NCBI GenBank assembly: GCA_028283825.1
Contig: JAPWJW010000004.1
Coordinates: 66,292-130,291, forward strand
Source: Azospirillaceae bacterium
GTDB lineage: Bacteria > Pseudomonadota > Alphaproteobacteria > Azospirillales > Azospirillaceae
Length of the DNA: 64,000 bases
Reading direction: 5' to 3'
Numbering within the stretch: the first letter of the stretch is position 1; every line of letters starts with the position of its first letter. The position numbers and the translations under genes are program-made. The notes under the pieces are model-generated. The model worked only from the letters and a program-made list of their open reading frames with translations. It was not told the DNA's origin and did no database searches. Positions 52,931-61,693 of this stretch are shown piece by piece.

Positions 52931-53884
52931 TCAGGCCGGGGCGCTGGCGGCGTCCAGTTCCGCGATGGCGTCGGTATCCAGCGTCAGGCGCGTGGCCGCC
53001 ACCAGATCCGCCAGTTGTTCCACGCTGGTGGCGCTGGCGATGGGGGCGGTGATGGCGGGCTTGGCCATCAGCCAGGCCAGGGCCACGGCGGCGGGCTTGG
53101 CGCCATGCCGGGCGCCGACCGTGTCCAGGGCCGCGACCACGCGGAAGCCGTGATCGTTCAAGTACTTCTCGACATGCCGGGCGCGGGCCTTGCCGGCCGC
53201 ATCCTCCTTAGACCGGTACTTGCCGGTGAGGAAGCCGCTGGCCAGCGAGAAGAACGGGATGACGCCCACCTTCCGCGTCAGACACACCTGTTCCAACTCG
53301 CCTTCGAAGGCCGGCCGTTCCACCAGGTTGTACAGCGGCTGCAAGGTCTCATAGCGGGGCAGGCCGTTGGCGGCGCTGACCTCCAGCGCCTGGGACAGGC
53401 GGGCCGCGCTGTAGTTGGACGCGCCGATGGCGCGGACCTTGCCCGCCTTGATCAGCGCGTCATAGGCGCCCAGCGTTTCCTCCAGTGGCGTGCCCTGGTC
53501 ATCGCTGTGCGACTGGTAGAGGTCGATGTAATCGGTGTTGAGGCGCGCCAGGGATTCGTCCACCGCCTGGCGGATGCGGCGCGCGGACAGGCCGGTCTTG
53601 CCCTCGCCCATGTCCATGCCGACCTTGGTGGCGATGACGACATCGTCGCGCCGGCCGCGCTTGGCCAGCCAGCGGCCGATGATGGTTTCCGACTCCCCGC
53701 CAGTGTGGCCGGGAACCCAGCGGGAATAGACATCCGCCGTGTCGATGAAATTCAACCCCGCCTCCACCAGCGCGTCAAGCAGGGCGAAGGACCGGGCCTC
53801 GTCCGCCGTCCAGCCGAAGACGTTGCCGCCGAAGCAGAGGGGCGGGACCTTCAGGCCCGAGCGGCCCAGTTCGCGATGTTCCAT
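52931..53884 (-). CDS. Aldo/keto reductase
   Basis: NADPH-dependent TIM-barrel carbonyl reductase of 317 residues. Conserved FIDTADVYS with the catalytic Asp/Tyr pair (D49 and Y53 region), catalytic Lys in VIATKVG (about 84), His in YQSHSDD (about 122), and GASNYSAARL and LASGFLTGKY at the cofactor site. ATG 53884 (MEHRELGRSGLKVPPL) is preferred over an upstream frame to 54055. It belongs to the AKR family often annotated as YghZ/PLD-like oxidoreductases. Substrate unknown. Confidence 0.9.
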   Translation of the reverse strand: MEHRELGRSGLKVPPLCFGGNVFGWTADEARSFALLDALVEAGLNFIDTADVYSRWVPGHTGGESETIIGRWLAKRGRRDDVVIATKVGMDMGEGKTGLSARRIRQAVDESLARLNTDYIDLYQSHSDDQGTPLEETLGAYDALIKAGKVRAIGASNYSAARLSQALEVSAANGLPRYETLQPLYNLVERPAFEGELEQVCLTRKVGVIPFFSLASGFLTGKYRSKEDAAGKARARHVEKYLNDHGFRVVAALDTVGARHGAKPAAVALAWLMAKPAITAPIASATSVEQLADLVAATRLTLDTDAIAELDAASAPA

Positions 53885-54012
53885 GGCGTTCTTCCTCAGC
53901 GGGTTGCGTTTTGGGGCGCCCATGCCAGGACAGGGGACCGTCGATGTCAACCGTGGGGACAGCCGATGATCGAAAATGACGCAGGATGCCGCCTGATCCC
54001 GAACAAGAAAAA

Positions 54013-54038
54013 CGGGGGCGCCGAAACCGACGCCCCCG
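54013..54038 (-). terminator. Terminator after the coiled-coil protein gene
   Basis: Minus-strand hairpin CGGGGGCG / CGCCCCCG with a 10-nt loop, followed by TTTTTCTT (A run 54005-54012 on the plus strand). It ends the methyltransferase-coiled-coil transcript. Confidence 0.75.
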
Positions 54039-54100
54039 GGAAGGATAGGCGCCAACCGGGGAACGGATGGGCGCCGCAGTCATCGCTCAACCCCACGGGT

Positions 54101-54457
54101 TCAGGGTGTCGCGATCTCGTCGATGGCGCTGTTGAAGCGCTCGGTCGTCTCGGCTTGCGCGGCTTCCGCCGCTTCCTTGCGCTGCAGGTAGAACAGCCGC
54201 TCCAGGAAATCCTGGCGGCGGGCCTCACGTTCCTCCAGTGCCGCCTGGTCCAGCACCAGGGTCTCGATACCGGCGGCCAGGTCCAGGCCACCGGCCTTGG
54301 CCACGCGCTCGGCGCTGTCCAGCCGGTCGCGCAGCACCGACAGTTCGTTGGCCAGCACCATGATCATGGAGACGGCCTGGTCCAGGCCGGGGGTGTCATA
54401 GAAATTCGGGCGTTTGCCCTTGGCGTCCTTGACGACGTGCGGACGTTCAGCGGACAT
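54101..54457 (-). CDS. Hypothetical helical protein paired with a methyltransferase
   Basis: 118 residues, predicted nearly all helix, with a coiled-coil-like stretch (ELSVLRDRLDSAERVAKAGGLDL...ALEEREARRQDFLERLFYLQRKEAAEAAQAE). The first part has KRPNFYDTPGLDQAVSMIMVLANE. I do not recognise the family. Its start overlaps the methyltransferase stop by one base, which points to co-translation and perhaps a physical complex. A terminator follows. Confidence 0.7.
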   Translation of the reverse strand: MSAERPHVVKDAKGKRPNFYDTPGLDQAVSMIMVLANELSVLRDRLDSAERVAKAGGLDLAAGIETLVLDQAALEEREARRQDFLERLFYLQRKEAAEAAQAETTERFNSAIDEIATP

Positions 54458-55696
54458 CAGGCGGCATCCTTGCGGGCGGTGGTTTCAGGCTTGTGGGCGA
54501 TCAGGACTTCCCAGCCGCCGCCGGGGGCGAACTCGCCGGCGGCGAATTCACGCTCCGCCACGGCGTTGGCCGCTTCCTCGCTGTAGCCGGTGACGGCTTG
54601 GGCCGCGAACTCCATCACCGCCATGGGGGCGGTGTCGAAGCGCACGTCGGCGCGGTCGAAACCGGCGCGCTCGGCCAAATCGTACTGGTTCATGTCGCGC
54701 ATGGCGCCCCAGAACGGCTCATTGTTGTACCAGGTCTCGTTGTCCAGGATGAACTGGGTGAACGGGTCCATCAGGTCGAACGGCGGCAGGTCGGCGTGGA
54801 TCATGTAGCCGCCGGGCGCCAGCAGGCGATGGCATTCCTGGAAGATGCGCGGCATGGCCTTGGCGCTGGTCTCGTGCAGCAGGATGTGGCTGACGACCAG
54901 GTCGAAATGCCCGTCGGGGAAGCGGGTCTCCTCCGCGTTCATCTGGGCGAAGTTGACCTCCAGCCCCAGGCCGGCGGCGCGGGCGTGGGCGTAGCGCACC
55001 TGGGGTGCGGCCACGTCGATGCCCCAGATCTCCGCGTCCGGGAACAGTTCCTTGTAGGGCAGGGTGGAATGGCCGACGGTGCAACCCATGTCCAGGATGC
55101 GGCGCGGCTTGAAGCCGTTCAGGCGGCGCTTGACGTAGTTGCAGACCGACCGGCCCATGTCGTCGTTGAAGGGGCCGGTGTAGCCCATGGCGTAGAGGTA
55201 GACGCCACGGTCGTACAAGCGCGCCGACGGAGATGTCGCCCTTGGTCACCTCGGTGGTGTAGCCGCCCGGCATGCAGTGGATGTCCAGCGCCGTGACATA
55301 GCGCGGCGCCACGAAGCCTTCCGGGATGTCCAGGATGGCCTTGGACCCGGCCGACAGCTCGGCCGCCTTGGCGTTCAACTCAGGCAACTCACGATCGACC
55401 GTCACGTTGGTCGATTCCCACAGCAGTTCCTGGGCGATGCGGTTGGCGGCGGCGTAGTGCTGGAAATACAGGTCGTGCACCATGCCGGCGCGGATGTCGC
55501 GGCGGTCGACCGGCTTGCGGCCGTGCTCGCGCTCGAACTTCGGGACGACGCGGCTCTGGTAGACGGGGGTGAGGCCGGGCAGCAGCTTCTGCTGGATGAA
55601 CCCCTTGAAAGCCTTGGTGAATTCCTGGCGTGCCGCCTCGTCATGCGTAGGCTTGGGCAGCACCGGATGCGCTGTTTGTTGGAAGGTGTTCAGCAT
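54457..55696 (-). pseudogene. Class I SAM-dependent methyltransferase, split by a one-base insertion
   Basis: Part 1 (55696 to about 55217, MLNTFQQTAHPVLPKPTHDEAARQEF...GGYTTEVTKGDISVGAL) encodes an N-terminal helical domain. Part 2 (about 55217 to 54457, YDRGVYLYAMGYTGPFNDDMG...) encodes the Rossmann methyltransferase with ILDMGCTVGHST (motif I), IWGIDVAA, HFDLVVSHILLHE and GGYMIHADL. Removing one T at about 55217-55218 joins them as GALYDRGVYLYAMG. The methyltransferase motifs are intact. Substrate is unknown. It is followed by the coiled-coil protein gene with a 1-bp overlap and sits next to MFS and FAD-oxidase genes, which suggests a specialised metabolite unit. Confidence 0.82.
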
Positions 55697-55874
55697 GTGC
55701 CCGCTCCCGGTTCCGTGATGGTGCGTTGGGGGGATTGAAGGGCCGGCGGCGGCAAAGGCCAAGCGGGCCCCGGAAACTGTCCACCTGGCGGTTGATGGGT
55801 GGTGCCGGGCTTCACAAACGCGCGCCCGTGAGATGCCCTGTCACCAAAGCATGGGGCAGGGGGCAAAAAGCAGC

Positions 55875-57224
55875 ATGACCGCGTATTCTGAGGTATCGAC
55901 CGGCCCGTCCGGCCGCCTGAGTCTTCTGGCCCAGGCCGGATATGGGGTCGGCCAGATCGCCGGCCAAGTCTTCCGTGACGTTCCATCCCTGCTGCTGCTG
56001 TTCTTCATGACCAACGTGCTGGGCATCATGCCGGCCTTGGCGGGGGCGGCGATCTTCATTCCCAAGCTGGTGTGGGGGGTAGGCTGCGACACCCTGGTCG
56101 GCATCCTGTCCGACCGGTGGAAGCACCGCTTCGCCCGCCGCCGCTGGCTGCTGGTCGGCGCGGTCGGCACGCCCATCGCCTTGATCCTGCTGTTCCATGT
56201 GCCGGATCTGCCGGTCACCGGCCGGGTCATCTACGTGGCGTTGGCGTTCAGCCTGTACATGGCGGTTTTCGCGTGCTTTTCGGTGCCTTATTTGGCCATT
56301 TCCGGTGAATTATCGTCCGATCCGCACCAGCGCACCGTGCTGATGGCCTGGCGCCTGGTGTTCACCGCCATCGGCATCCTGGTGGGCGGGGCGTTGTCGC
56401 CCTACATCGTGCAAAGCCAGGGCGGCGGGCAGCCGGCCTATGAGGCCATGTCCCACTTCCTGGCGGTGGTCTGCCCGGTGGCCCTGGTGCTGGCCTATTT
56501 CGGCATCGGCCGCGCCGCCCGCCAGCGGGCCGAGGCCGTCACCGCCCCGGTGGTGGCGCATGTGCGCCTGTCGGCGGGGGAGGTGATCTCCACCCTGCTG
56601 GCACCGCGCTTCTCCATCCTACTGCTGGCCAACCTGCTGCAGCTGGCGGGGTCGGGCATGGCCTACGCCTCCATGCTGTACTTCCTGACCTACAACATGG
56701 CCCGGACCGACGCCTTCCAGCTGATCGGCGGGCTGGTGCTGATCGCCTGTGCCGCCATCGTGGTGGCCCAGCCCCTGTGGGTGGCGCTGGCCCGGCGGGT
56801 GGGCAAGAAGCCCATCTACGTCCTGTCGGCCGCAGGATATGGCCTGTCATACCTGGCGTGGTCCTTGAGCGCCGACGCCGGCGTGGTCGCGGCCTATGCC
56901 TTCTCCTTCGTGGCGGCGGTGGTCAATTCCGGCTGGACCCTGCTGGGCTTCTCCATCATGTCGGACATCGCGGGTGAGGATCAGGCCCACGCCGGCCTGT
57001 ATTCCGCCGCCTGGATCGCGGCCGACAAGATCGGCTTCGCCCTGGGCGGCACCCTGCTGGTGGGTTTCGTGCTGTCGGCCTTCGGCTTCGACGCCGCCCA
57101 CGCCGTGGCCGGCCTGCCGCAGACGGCCAGCGCCCTGACCGGCGTCATGCTGGCCTTCGGCGTCATCCCGGCCGCCCTGAACATCCTGTCGGCCCTGATC
57201 TACTGGCGCTTCGGGCGGGCATGA
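55875..57224 (+). CDS. MFS transporter, GPH-symporter-like
   Basis: Inner-membrane carrier of 449 residues with 12 hydrophobic segments. N-terminal QAGYGVGQIAGQVFRDVPSLLLLFFMTNVLGI, then FIPKLVWGVGCDTLVGILSDRWKHRFARRRWLL, the GPH-type charged loop. Start ATG 55875. Its stop overlaps the start of a second MFS gene (ATGATGA), so both are expressed together with an FAD oxidase gene after them. Likely imports or exports an unknown organic compound. Confidence 0.85.
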   Translation: MTAYSEVSTGPSGRLSLLAQAGYGVGQIAGQVFRDVPSLLLLFFMTNVLGIMPALAGAAIFIPKLVWGVGCDTLVGILSDRWKHRFARRRWLLVGAVGTPIALILLFHVPDLPVTGRVIYVALAFSLYMAVFACFSVPYLAISGELSSDPHQRTVLMAWRLVFTAIGILVGGALSPYIVQSQGGGQPAYEAMSHFLAVVCPVALVLAYFGIGRAARQRAEAVTAPVVAHVRLSAGEVISTLLAPRFSILLLANLLQLAGSGMAYASMLYFLTYNMARTDAFQLIGGLVLIACAAIVVAQPLWVALARRVGKKPIYVLSAAGYGLSYLAWSLSADAGVVAAYAFSFVAAVVNSGWTLLGFSIMSDIAGEDQAHAGLYSAAWIAADKIGFALGGTLLVGFVLSAFGFDAAHAVAGLPQTASALTGVMLAFGVIPAALNILSALIYWRFGRA

Positions 57225-58459
57225 TGAACCAGACGGCAAGCGAGTTTCGGCGGGGCTGGCGCTTGGTGCTGGCGGCCGCCACCGGGGTGGGGCTGGGCAT
57301 CACCGGTCTCAGCTTCTACACCCTGGGCATCTTCATCGGCCCCCTGACGCAGGAGTTCGGCTGGTCGCGCACGGAAATCGCCAGCGCCACCCTGCTGACC
57401 ACCGCAACCACCCTGTTCCTGGGCTATCCCGTGGGCCGGCTGGTCGACCGCTTCGGCGGCCGGCGGGTGGGCCTGACCTCCCTGTTGCTGCTGGCCCTGG
57501 GCCTGGCGGGGTTGAGCCGCATCGGCCCGTCGCTGACCGGCTTCTACCTGTCCTTCGGTGCCGCCATGGTGATGGGGGCCGGCACCCTGCCGGTGGTGTG
57601 GACCCGCGCCATCAACACGGTGTTCGACCAGGCCCGCGGCCTGGCCCTGGGCCTGACCCTGGCCGGCACCGGCGTCTGCGCCATCCTGGCACCCCCCTTT
57701 ACCCAATGGCTGGTGGCCAACCATGGCTGGCGTGCCGCCTACCTGGGGCAGGGCGCCCTGGTGGCGGTGCTGGGCCTGGTGGTGGTCGGCCTGCTGTTCC
57801 AGGAACCGGTGGCGCCCAAGGCCACCATCGCCCAGCCCGTCCCCATCCTGCCGGGATTCAGCGCCGCCCAGGCCCGCCGCACCCGCCGCTTCTGGCTGCT
57901 GGGCTTTGGCATGCTGGTGGTGTCTTTCGCCATCGCCGCCCTGATCGTCCACCTGGTGCCGCTGCTGGTGGGCGGGGGCATGGCAAGGGGCGACGCCGTC
58001 TGGTTCGCCAGCCTGCTGGGTTTCGCCATCATCATCGGCCGCCTGGGCGTGGGCAGCCTGGTGGACCGCTTCCACCCGCCCGCCGTCGCCTTCGCCGTCA
58101 TGGCGGCGGCCGCCTTCGGCTGCGGCCTGCTGGCCCTGTCCAGCGGCCGGCCGGGCCTGGCCACGGCGGCCGTGGTGCTGGTCGGCCTGGCGGCGGGGGC
58201 GGAGGTCGATCTGGTCGCTTTCCTGGTCAGCCGGTATTTCGGCATGCGGGAATACGGCGCCATCTATGGCTGGCAGCTGGGCTTCTTCGCCCTGGGCGCC
58301 GGCCTGGGCCCCATGACCCTGGGCCGCCTGTATGACCTGACCGGCGGCTATGGCGCCGGATTGGGCGCCTGCGCCCTGGGCCTGGCCCTGGGTGGGCTGG
58401 CGCTGGGTGCCCTGGGCCCCATGCCCCACCGCTTCCCCGAGACCGCCCCCGCCGCCTGA
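57221..58459 (+). CDS. MFS transporter (OFA/monocarboxylate-like)
   Basis: 412-residue 12-helix carrier. Motifs: GWSRTEIASATLL near helix II, GRLVDRFGGRRVG (MFS motif A), and FASLLGFAIIIGRLGVGSLVDRF repeat in the second half. It starts within the stop of the previous MFS gene. The OFA-like architecture points to an anionic or aromatic carboxylate substrate. It is followed 107 bp later by an FAD-linked oxidase, perhaps acting on the transported compound. Confidence 0.85.
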   Translation: MMNQTASEFRRGWRLVLAAATGVGLGITGLSFYTLGIFIGPLTQEFGWSRTEIASATLLTTATTLFLGYPVGRLVDRFGGRRVGLTSLLLLALGLAGLSRIGPSLTGFYLSFGAAMVMGAGTLPVVWTRAINTVFDQARGLALGLTLAGTGVCAILAPPFTQWLVANHGWRAAYLGQGALVAVLGLVVVGLLFQEPVAPKATIAQPVPILPGFSAAQARRTRRFWLLGFGMLVVSFAIAALIVHLVPLLVGGGMARGDAVWFASLLGFAIIIGRLGVGSLVDRFHPPAVAFAVMAAAAFGCGLLALSSGRPGLATAAVVLVGLAAGAEVDLVAFLVSRYFGMREYGAIYGWQLGFFALGAGLGPMTLGRLYDLTGGYGAGLGACALGLALGGLALGALGPMPHRFPETAPAA

Positions 58460-58565
58460 TACCCTGTCCACAGGCCGGATAGGGCGCACGCTGGCCGGGA
58501 AGGGCCCGCGCGGAACGGGCATGGTTGGCGCATTCTGTTGATACCCCCGCCAAGGAACGCCTTTG

Positions 58566-60155
58566 ATGTCTGAAACCGCCGGCCTCGCGTCCCCCACCAC
58601 CGACCTGAACCGGCTGCGCGGCATCCTGGGCGACGACGCGGTGTTGACCGACGCGGCGTCCCTGGCCTTCTACGGCCATGACGTCTACACCGCCGGCGCC
58701 CCCTTGCAGGCGGTGATCCGCCCCGCCACCCGCCAGGTGCTGGTGGAGGCGCTGGCGGCCCTGAAGGGCAGCGGTGTGGCCCTGGTGCCGCGCGGCGGCG
58801 GCATGTCCTATTCCGGCGGCTACCTGGCGCCGGCGGCCGGGGCGGTGATGGTGGACACCAGCCGCCTGGACCGCATCCTGGAGATCAACGAGACCGACAT
58901 GTACGTGGTGGCCGAGGCCGGCGTGACCTGGGCCGCCCTGGACGCGGCCCTGGCGCCCCTGGGCCTGCGGGCACCCTTCTGGGGCCCGTTTTCCGGCATC
59001 CGCGCCACCATCGGCGGGTCGCTGTCGCAGAACGCCTGCACCTACGGCACCGGCATCTTCGGCACGGCGGTGGACAGCGTGCTGGGGATGGAGGTGGCGC
59101 TGGCCGACGGGGCGCTGATCCGCACCGGCAGCTGGGGACATGGCCAGACGGCGGCTTTCTTCCGTCATTACGGTCCCGATCTGACCGGCCTGTTCGGGGC
59201 GGACGCGGGTGCCCTGGGCATCAAGACGGCGGCGGCCCTGCGCCTGGTGCGCCGCCGCCCCATCGCCACCGGCATCTCCTTCGGCTTCCAGGATTTCGAG
59301 GCGCTGCGCGGCGCCATGGCCGCCGTGGCGCGCGAGGGGGTGGCGTCCGAATCCTTCGGCTTGGACCCCCTGCTGCAAAAACAGCGGCTTGGCATGGGTG
59401 ATTTGAAGTCGGATCTGAAGATGCTGCTGGCCGTGGGCCGCGCCGGCCGTGGCCCGGTCGCCTCCCTGGTGCAGATGGCCAAGATCGTCCTGGCGGGCAA
59501 GAACTTCCTGAAGGATGTGAACTATTCCGCACACTTCACGGTCGATGCTGCCGACAAGGATGAGGAGCGCTCCATGCTGCGCCGCATCCGCGCGGCGGCC
59601 AGCACCTTCGGGCGGGAGATCGAGAATTCCATGCCCACGGTGGTGCGCGCATATCCCTTCCCGCCGCTGAACCACATCATGGGCCCGAAGGGGGAGCGGT
59701 GGGTCCCCGTGCACGGCCTGATGCCCTTCAGCCAGGCCACCGCCTTCCACGCCGACCTGCAGGCCATCTACGCCCGCCACGCCGACGCGTTGAAGAAGCA
59801 CAAGGTGGTGACCGCCGCCATGTTCAGCACCGTCGCCACCAACGCCTTCCTCTATGAGGTCGCGATCTATTGGGAGGAGCAGCGGGCCGAATTCCACGAC
59901 CGCATCCTGGAGCCGTCGGCGGTCCAGAGCCTGCCGCGCTACCCCGCCAACCCGGAGGGCACCACCCTGGTGGAAACGGTGAAGGCGGAGATCGTGGCGC
60001 TGTATCGCAAGCACGGCGCCGTCCACATGCAGGCCGGCCGCCAGTATCAGGTAATGGCTGACCGCAACCCGGCGGCGGCCGACCTGTTGCGCAGCGTGAA
60101 GCGCTGGGCCGACCCCGACGGCGTCATGAACCCGGGCGCCCTGGGCCTCAACTGA
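58566..60155 (+). CDS. FAD-linked oxidase (4-cresol dehydrogenase/vanillyl-alcohol oxidase or D-lactate dehydrogenase type)
   Basis: 529-residue flavoenzyme. N-terminal PCMH FAD-binding domain (about 40-220) with the loop LVPRGGGMSYSGGYLAPAAG and TIGGSLSQNACTYGTGIFGTAVDSVLGMEVAL; C-terminal FAD-linked oxidase cap (about 270-529, ending WADPDGVMNPGALGLN, the usual family end). ATG 58566 follows AAGGA by 8-9 nt. It comes after two MFS genes, so an oxidative step on an imported aromatic or hydroxy acid is likely. The substrate cannot be fixed. Confidence 0.85.
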   Translation: MSETAGLASPTTDLNRLRGILGDDAVLTDAASLAFYGHDVYTAGAPLQAVIRPATRQVLVEALAALKGSGVALVPRGGGMSYSGGYLAPAAGAVMVDTSRLDRILEINETDMYVVAEAGVTWAALDAALAPLGLRAPFWGPFSGIRATIGGSLSQNACTYGTGIFGTAVDSVLGMEVALADGALIRTGSWGHGQTAAFFRHYGPDLTGLFGADAGALGIKTAAALRLVRRRPIATGISFGFQDFEALRGAMAAVAREGVASESFGLDPLLQKQRLGMGDLKSDLKMLLAVGRAGRGPVASLVQMAKIVLAGKNFLKDVNYSAHFTVDAADKDEERSMLRRIRAAASTFGREIENSMPTVVRAYPFPPLNHIMGPKGERWVPVHGLMPFSQATAFHADLQAIYARHADALKKHKVVTAAMFSTVATNAFLYEVAIYWEEQRAEFHDRILEPSAVQSLPRYPANPEGTTLVETVKAEIVALYRKHGAVHMQAGRQYQVMADRNPAAADLLRSVKRWADPDGVMNPGALGLN

Positions 60156-60219
60156 GTTTCCGGTTGCCGGGCCATATCTGCGGGTGTCGCGGCTAAGCAC
60201 CCCCAGAAATGGCGGACGT

Positions 60220-60267
60220 TAGAGCGGAACACGATCAGGTGGAATCACCTGATCGTGTTCCGCTCTA
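60220..60267. repeat. Long palindrome, element 1
   Basis: 22-bp perfect arms (TAGAGCGGAACACGATCAGG and continuing to 60241) with a 4-nt loop. Starts 65 bp after the FAD oxidase gene. Shares the TAGAGC...GATCA arm pattern with element 2. Confidence 0.85.
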
Positions 60268-60278
60268 TCATGAACAGC

Positions 60279-60322
60279 TTTAGAGCAAGATGCGATCACG
60301 CATGATCGCATCTTGCTCTAAA
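60279..60322. repeat. Long palindrome, element 2
   Basis: 20-bp perfect arms (TTTAGAGCAAGATGCGATCA / its complement) with a 4-nt loop (CGCA), 11 bp after element 1. It lies just before the 3' end of the convergent F420-type gene. A member of the same palindrome family by arm consensus. Confidence 0.85.
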
Positions 60323-60344
60323 CGCCCTCTTTACGGCAATGAGA

Positions 60345-61157
60345 TCAACGTGGCGGCCGAAGAAGCGCCATGCCAAGCCGAAGCACGGCAAGCCAACTCC
60401 TCGGCTTTGTCTTGTCCAACCCCACGAAAATTCTTGAAACCCGGACAAGCTGATCCGCTGGATAATGATCTGGGAGCCTGGCAAGTATCCTTGATGCCCT
60501 GTCTCGGCCTTGAGGGGCTTTCGTTCGATCGGCCCGCCGGAGCAGTAGCGGCAACTCTTCGCGCGTCGGGTCTGTGCAGTAGGCTGGCTGCCCCGGCTGT
60601 TGACGCCACGATTCCGATAATGGCCCCGCATCGACAGCGCCAAATCCCAGCCGTTCCACGATCGCCATGATGTCGGCCCGCGCCCTAGGATCGTCGCCGG
60701 CGACGGGTAGCGCAATGCGGTGTGGATCGCCTTCGGACTCGCCCCCTGTGGCCAACCTGGATGCGATGATGTTGTTGAATGCCTTGGTCACGGCGACGCC
60801 CAGTGTCCGGGACACCCACTGGGACTCGGCCAGGCCAGCATCGATCTCGGGAATCGCCCCGTCCCGCAGCGGATAGTAATTACCCGCGTCCACCACGATC
60901 GCGCCTCGCGGCAGCGTCGCGATAACAGTCTTCGGCAAGTCGCGGATGCGTGCCATAGGGATCGCGATAATGAGAACGTCCACCCCGAGCGAAATGCCGG
61001 CGATGTCGACAGCCTCGGCGCCCGTCCTTTGCGCGAACGCCCCGAGACTGTCAGGACCGCGGGAGTTCGCCACCTTCACGGCATGCCCCGTCTCGCCAAG
61101 CCGGCAAGCAAGCGCCTCGCCGACATGCCCAGCGCCAATAATTCCGACGTTCTTCAT
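60345..61157 (-). CDS. F420-dependent/NADPH oxidoreductase-like Rossmann protein
   Basis: 270-residue oxidoreductase with the NADP-binding start KNVGIIGAGHVGEALACRLGETGHAV (1-27) and SRG after strand 2, as in the coenzyme F420 reductase (F420_oxidored) family. The middle part has DVLIIAIPMARI and IVVDAGNYYPLRDG; the C-terminal helical part is FIVGLDK-like (about 205-270). The true cofactor need not be F420 in a proteobacterium; NADP-linked activity is likely. It is divergent from an HxlR regulator with a perfect palindrome between. The block 60.3-61.7 kb is less GC-rich than its neighbours. Confidence 0.78.
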   Translation of the reverse strand: MKNVGIIGAGHVGEALACRLGETGHAVKVANSRGPDSLGAFAQRTGAEAVDIAGISLGVDVLIIAIPMARIRDLPKTVIATLPRGAIVVDAGNYYPLRDGAIPEIDAGLAESQWVSRTLGVAVTKAFNNIIASRLATGGESEGDPHRIALPVAGDDPRARADIMAIVERLGFGAVDAGPLSESWRQQPGQPAYCTDPTREELPLLLRRADRTKAPQGRDRASRILARLPDHYPADQLVRVSRIFVGLDKTKPRSWLAVLRLGMALLRPPR

Positions 61158-61170
61158 GTTTGTTCCTAAA

Positions 61171-61190
61171 AGTTACTATTGTTAGTAACT
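61171..61190. promoter_or_regulatory. HxlR operator candidate
   Basis: AGTTACTATTGTTAGTAACT is a perfect 8-bp inverted repeat with a 4-bp spacer. It lies 14 bp from the start of the oxidoreductase gene and 69 bp from the HxlR start, so it can control both. Confidence 0.65.
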
Positions 61191-61258
61191 AAGTTATACT
61201 GTGGCGCCGTCGGTACAAGACGGCACATGCCTGTGCCCCGGTTACAAGGAGGGAACCT

Positions 61259-61663
61259 ATGTCGACGACGGTGGATGAGTCGGACGAAGGGGCGTCTCAT
61301 GGCATCGGAGCACTGTCTTGCGCGCCGCACGATATGCTGACGCACCTTGGGGACAAATGGACAATTCTTGTGGTATTGCTATTGGCGCAGACACCGGGTA
61401 ATCGGCTTAGATTCTCCGGAATAAAGCGTGGCGTGGAGGGTATCTCGCAGCGAATGCTCACACTGACGCTGCGAATGCTGGAACGTAATGGTCTGGTTGT
61501 GCGTCATTATTTCGCCGAAGTTCCTCCTCGAGTCGAATATGAGCTTAGCGTCATGGGGAAGGGCATGCTTCCTCCGCTGGAGTTCTTCGCCAAGTGGATC
61601 GGTGAAAACTGGCAGGCCATGGAGCGGGCGCGGACCGAGTACGATGCGAGATCGGTCACATGA
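61259..61663 (+). CDS. HxlR-family regulator
   Basis: 134-residue winged-helix regulator with Cys21 at the family position (ALSCAPHDMLTHLGDKWTILVV) and the HxlR fold (LRFSGIKRGVEGISQRMLTLTLRMLERNGLVVRHYF...PPRVEYELS). The Cys before the first helix is used for thiol or electrophile sensing in some members, such as HypR. It is divergent from the oxidoreductase gene and probably regulates it; this pairing is a common detoxification unit. Confidence 0.9.
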   Translation: MSTTVDESDEGASHGIGALSCAPHDMLTHLGDKWTILVVLLLAQTPGNRLRFSGIKRGVEGISQRMLTLTLRMLERNGLVVRHYFAEVPPRVEYELSVMGKGMLPPLEFFAKWIGENWQAMERARTEYDARSVT

Positions 61664-61693
61664 TCAGCTTTCGCGACGGAGGAGGGCCGAACG

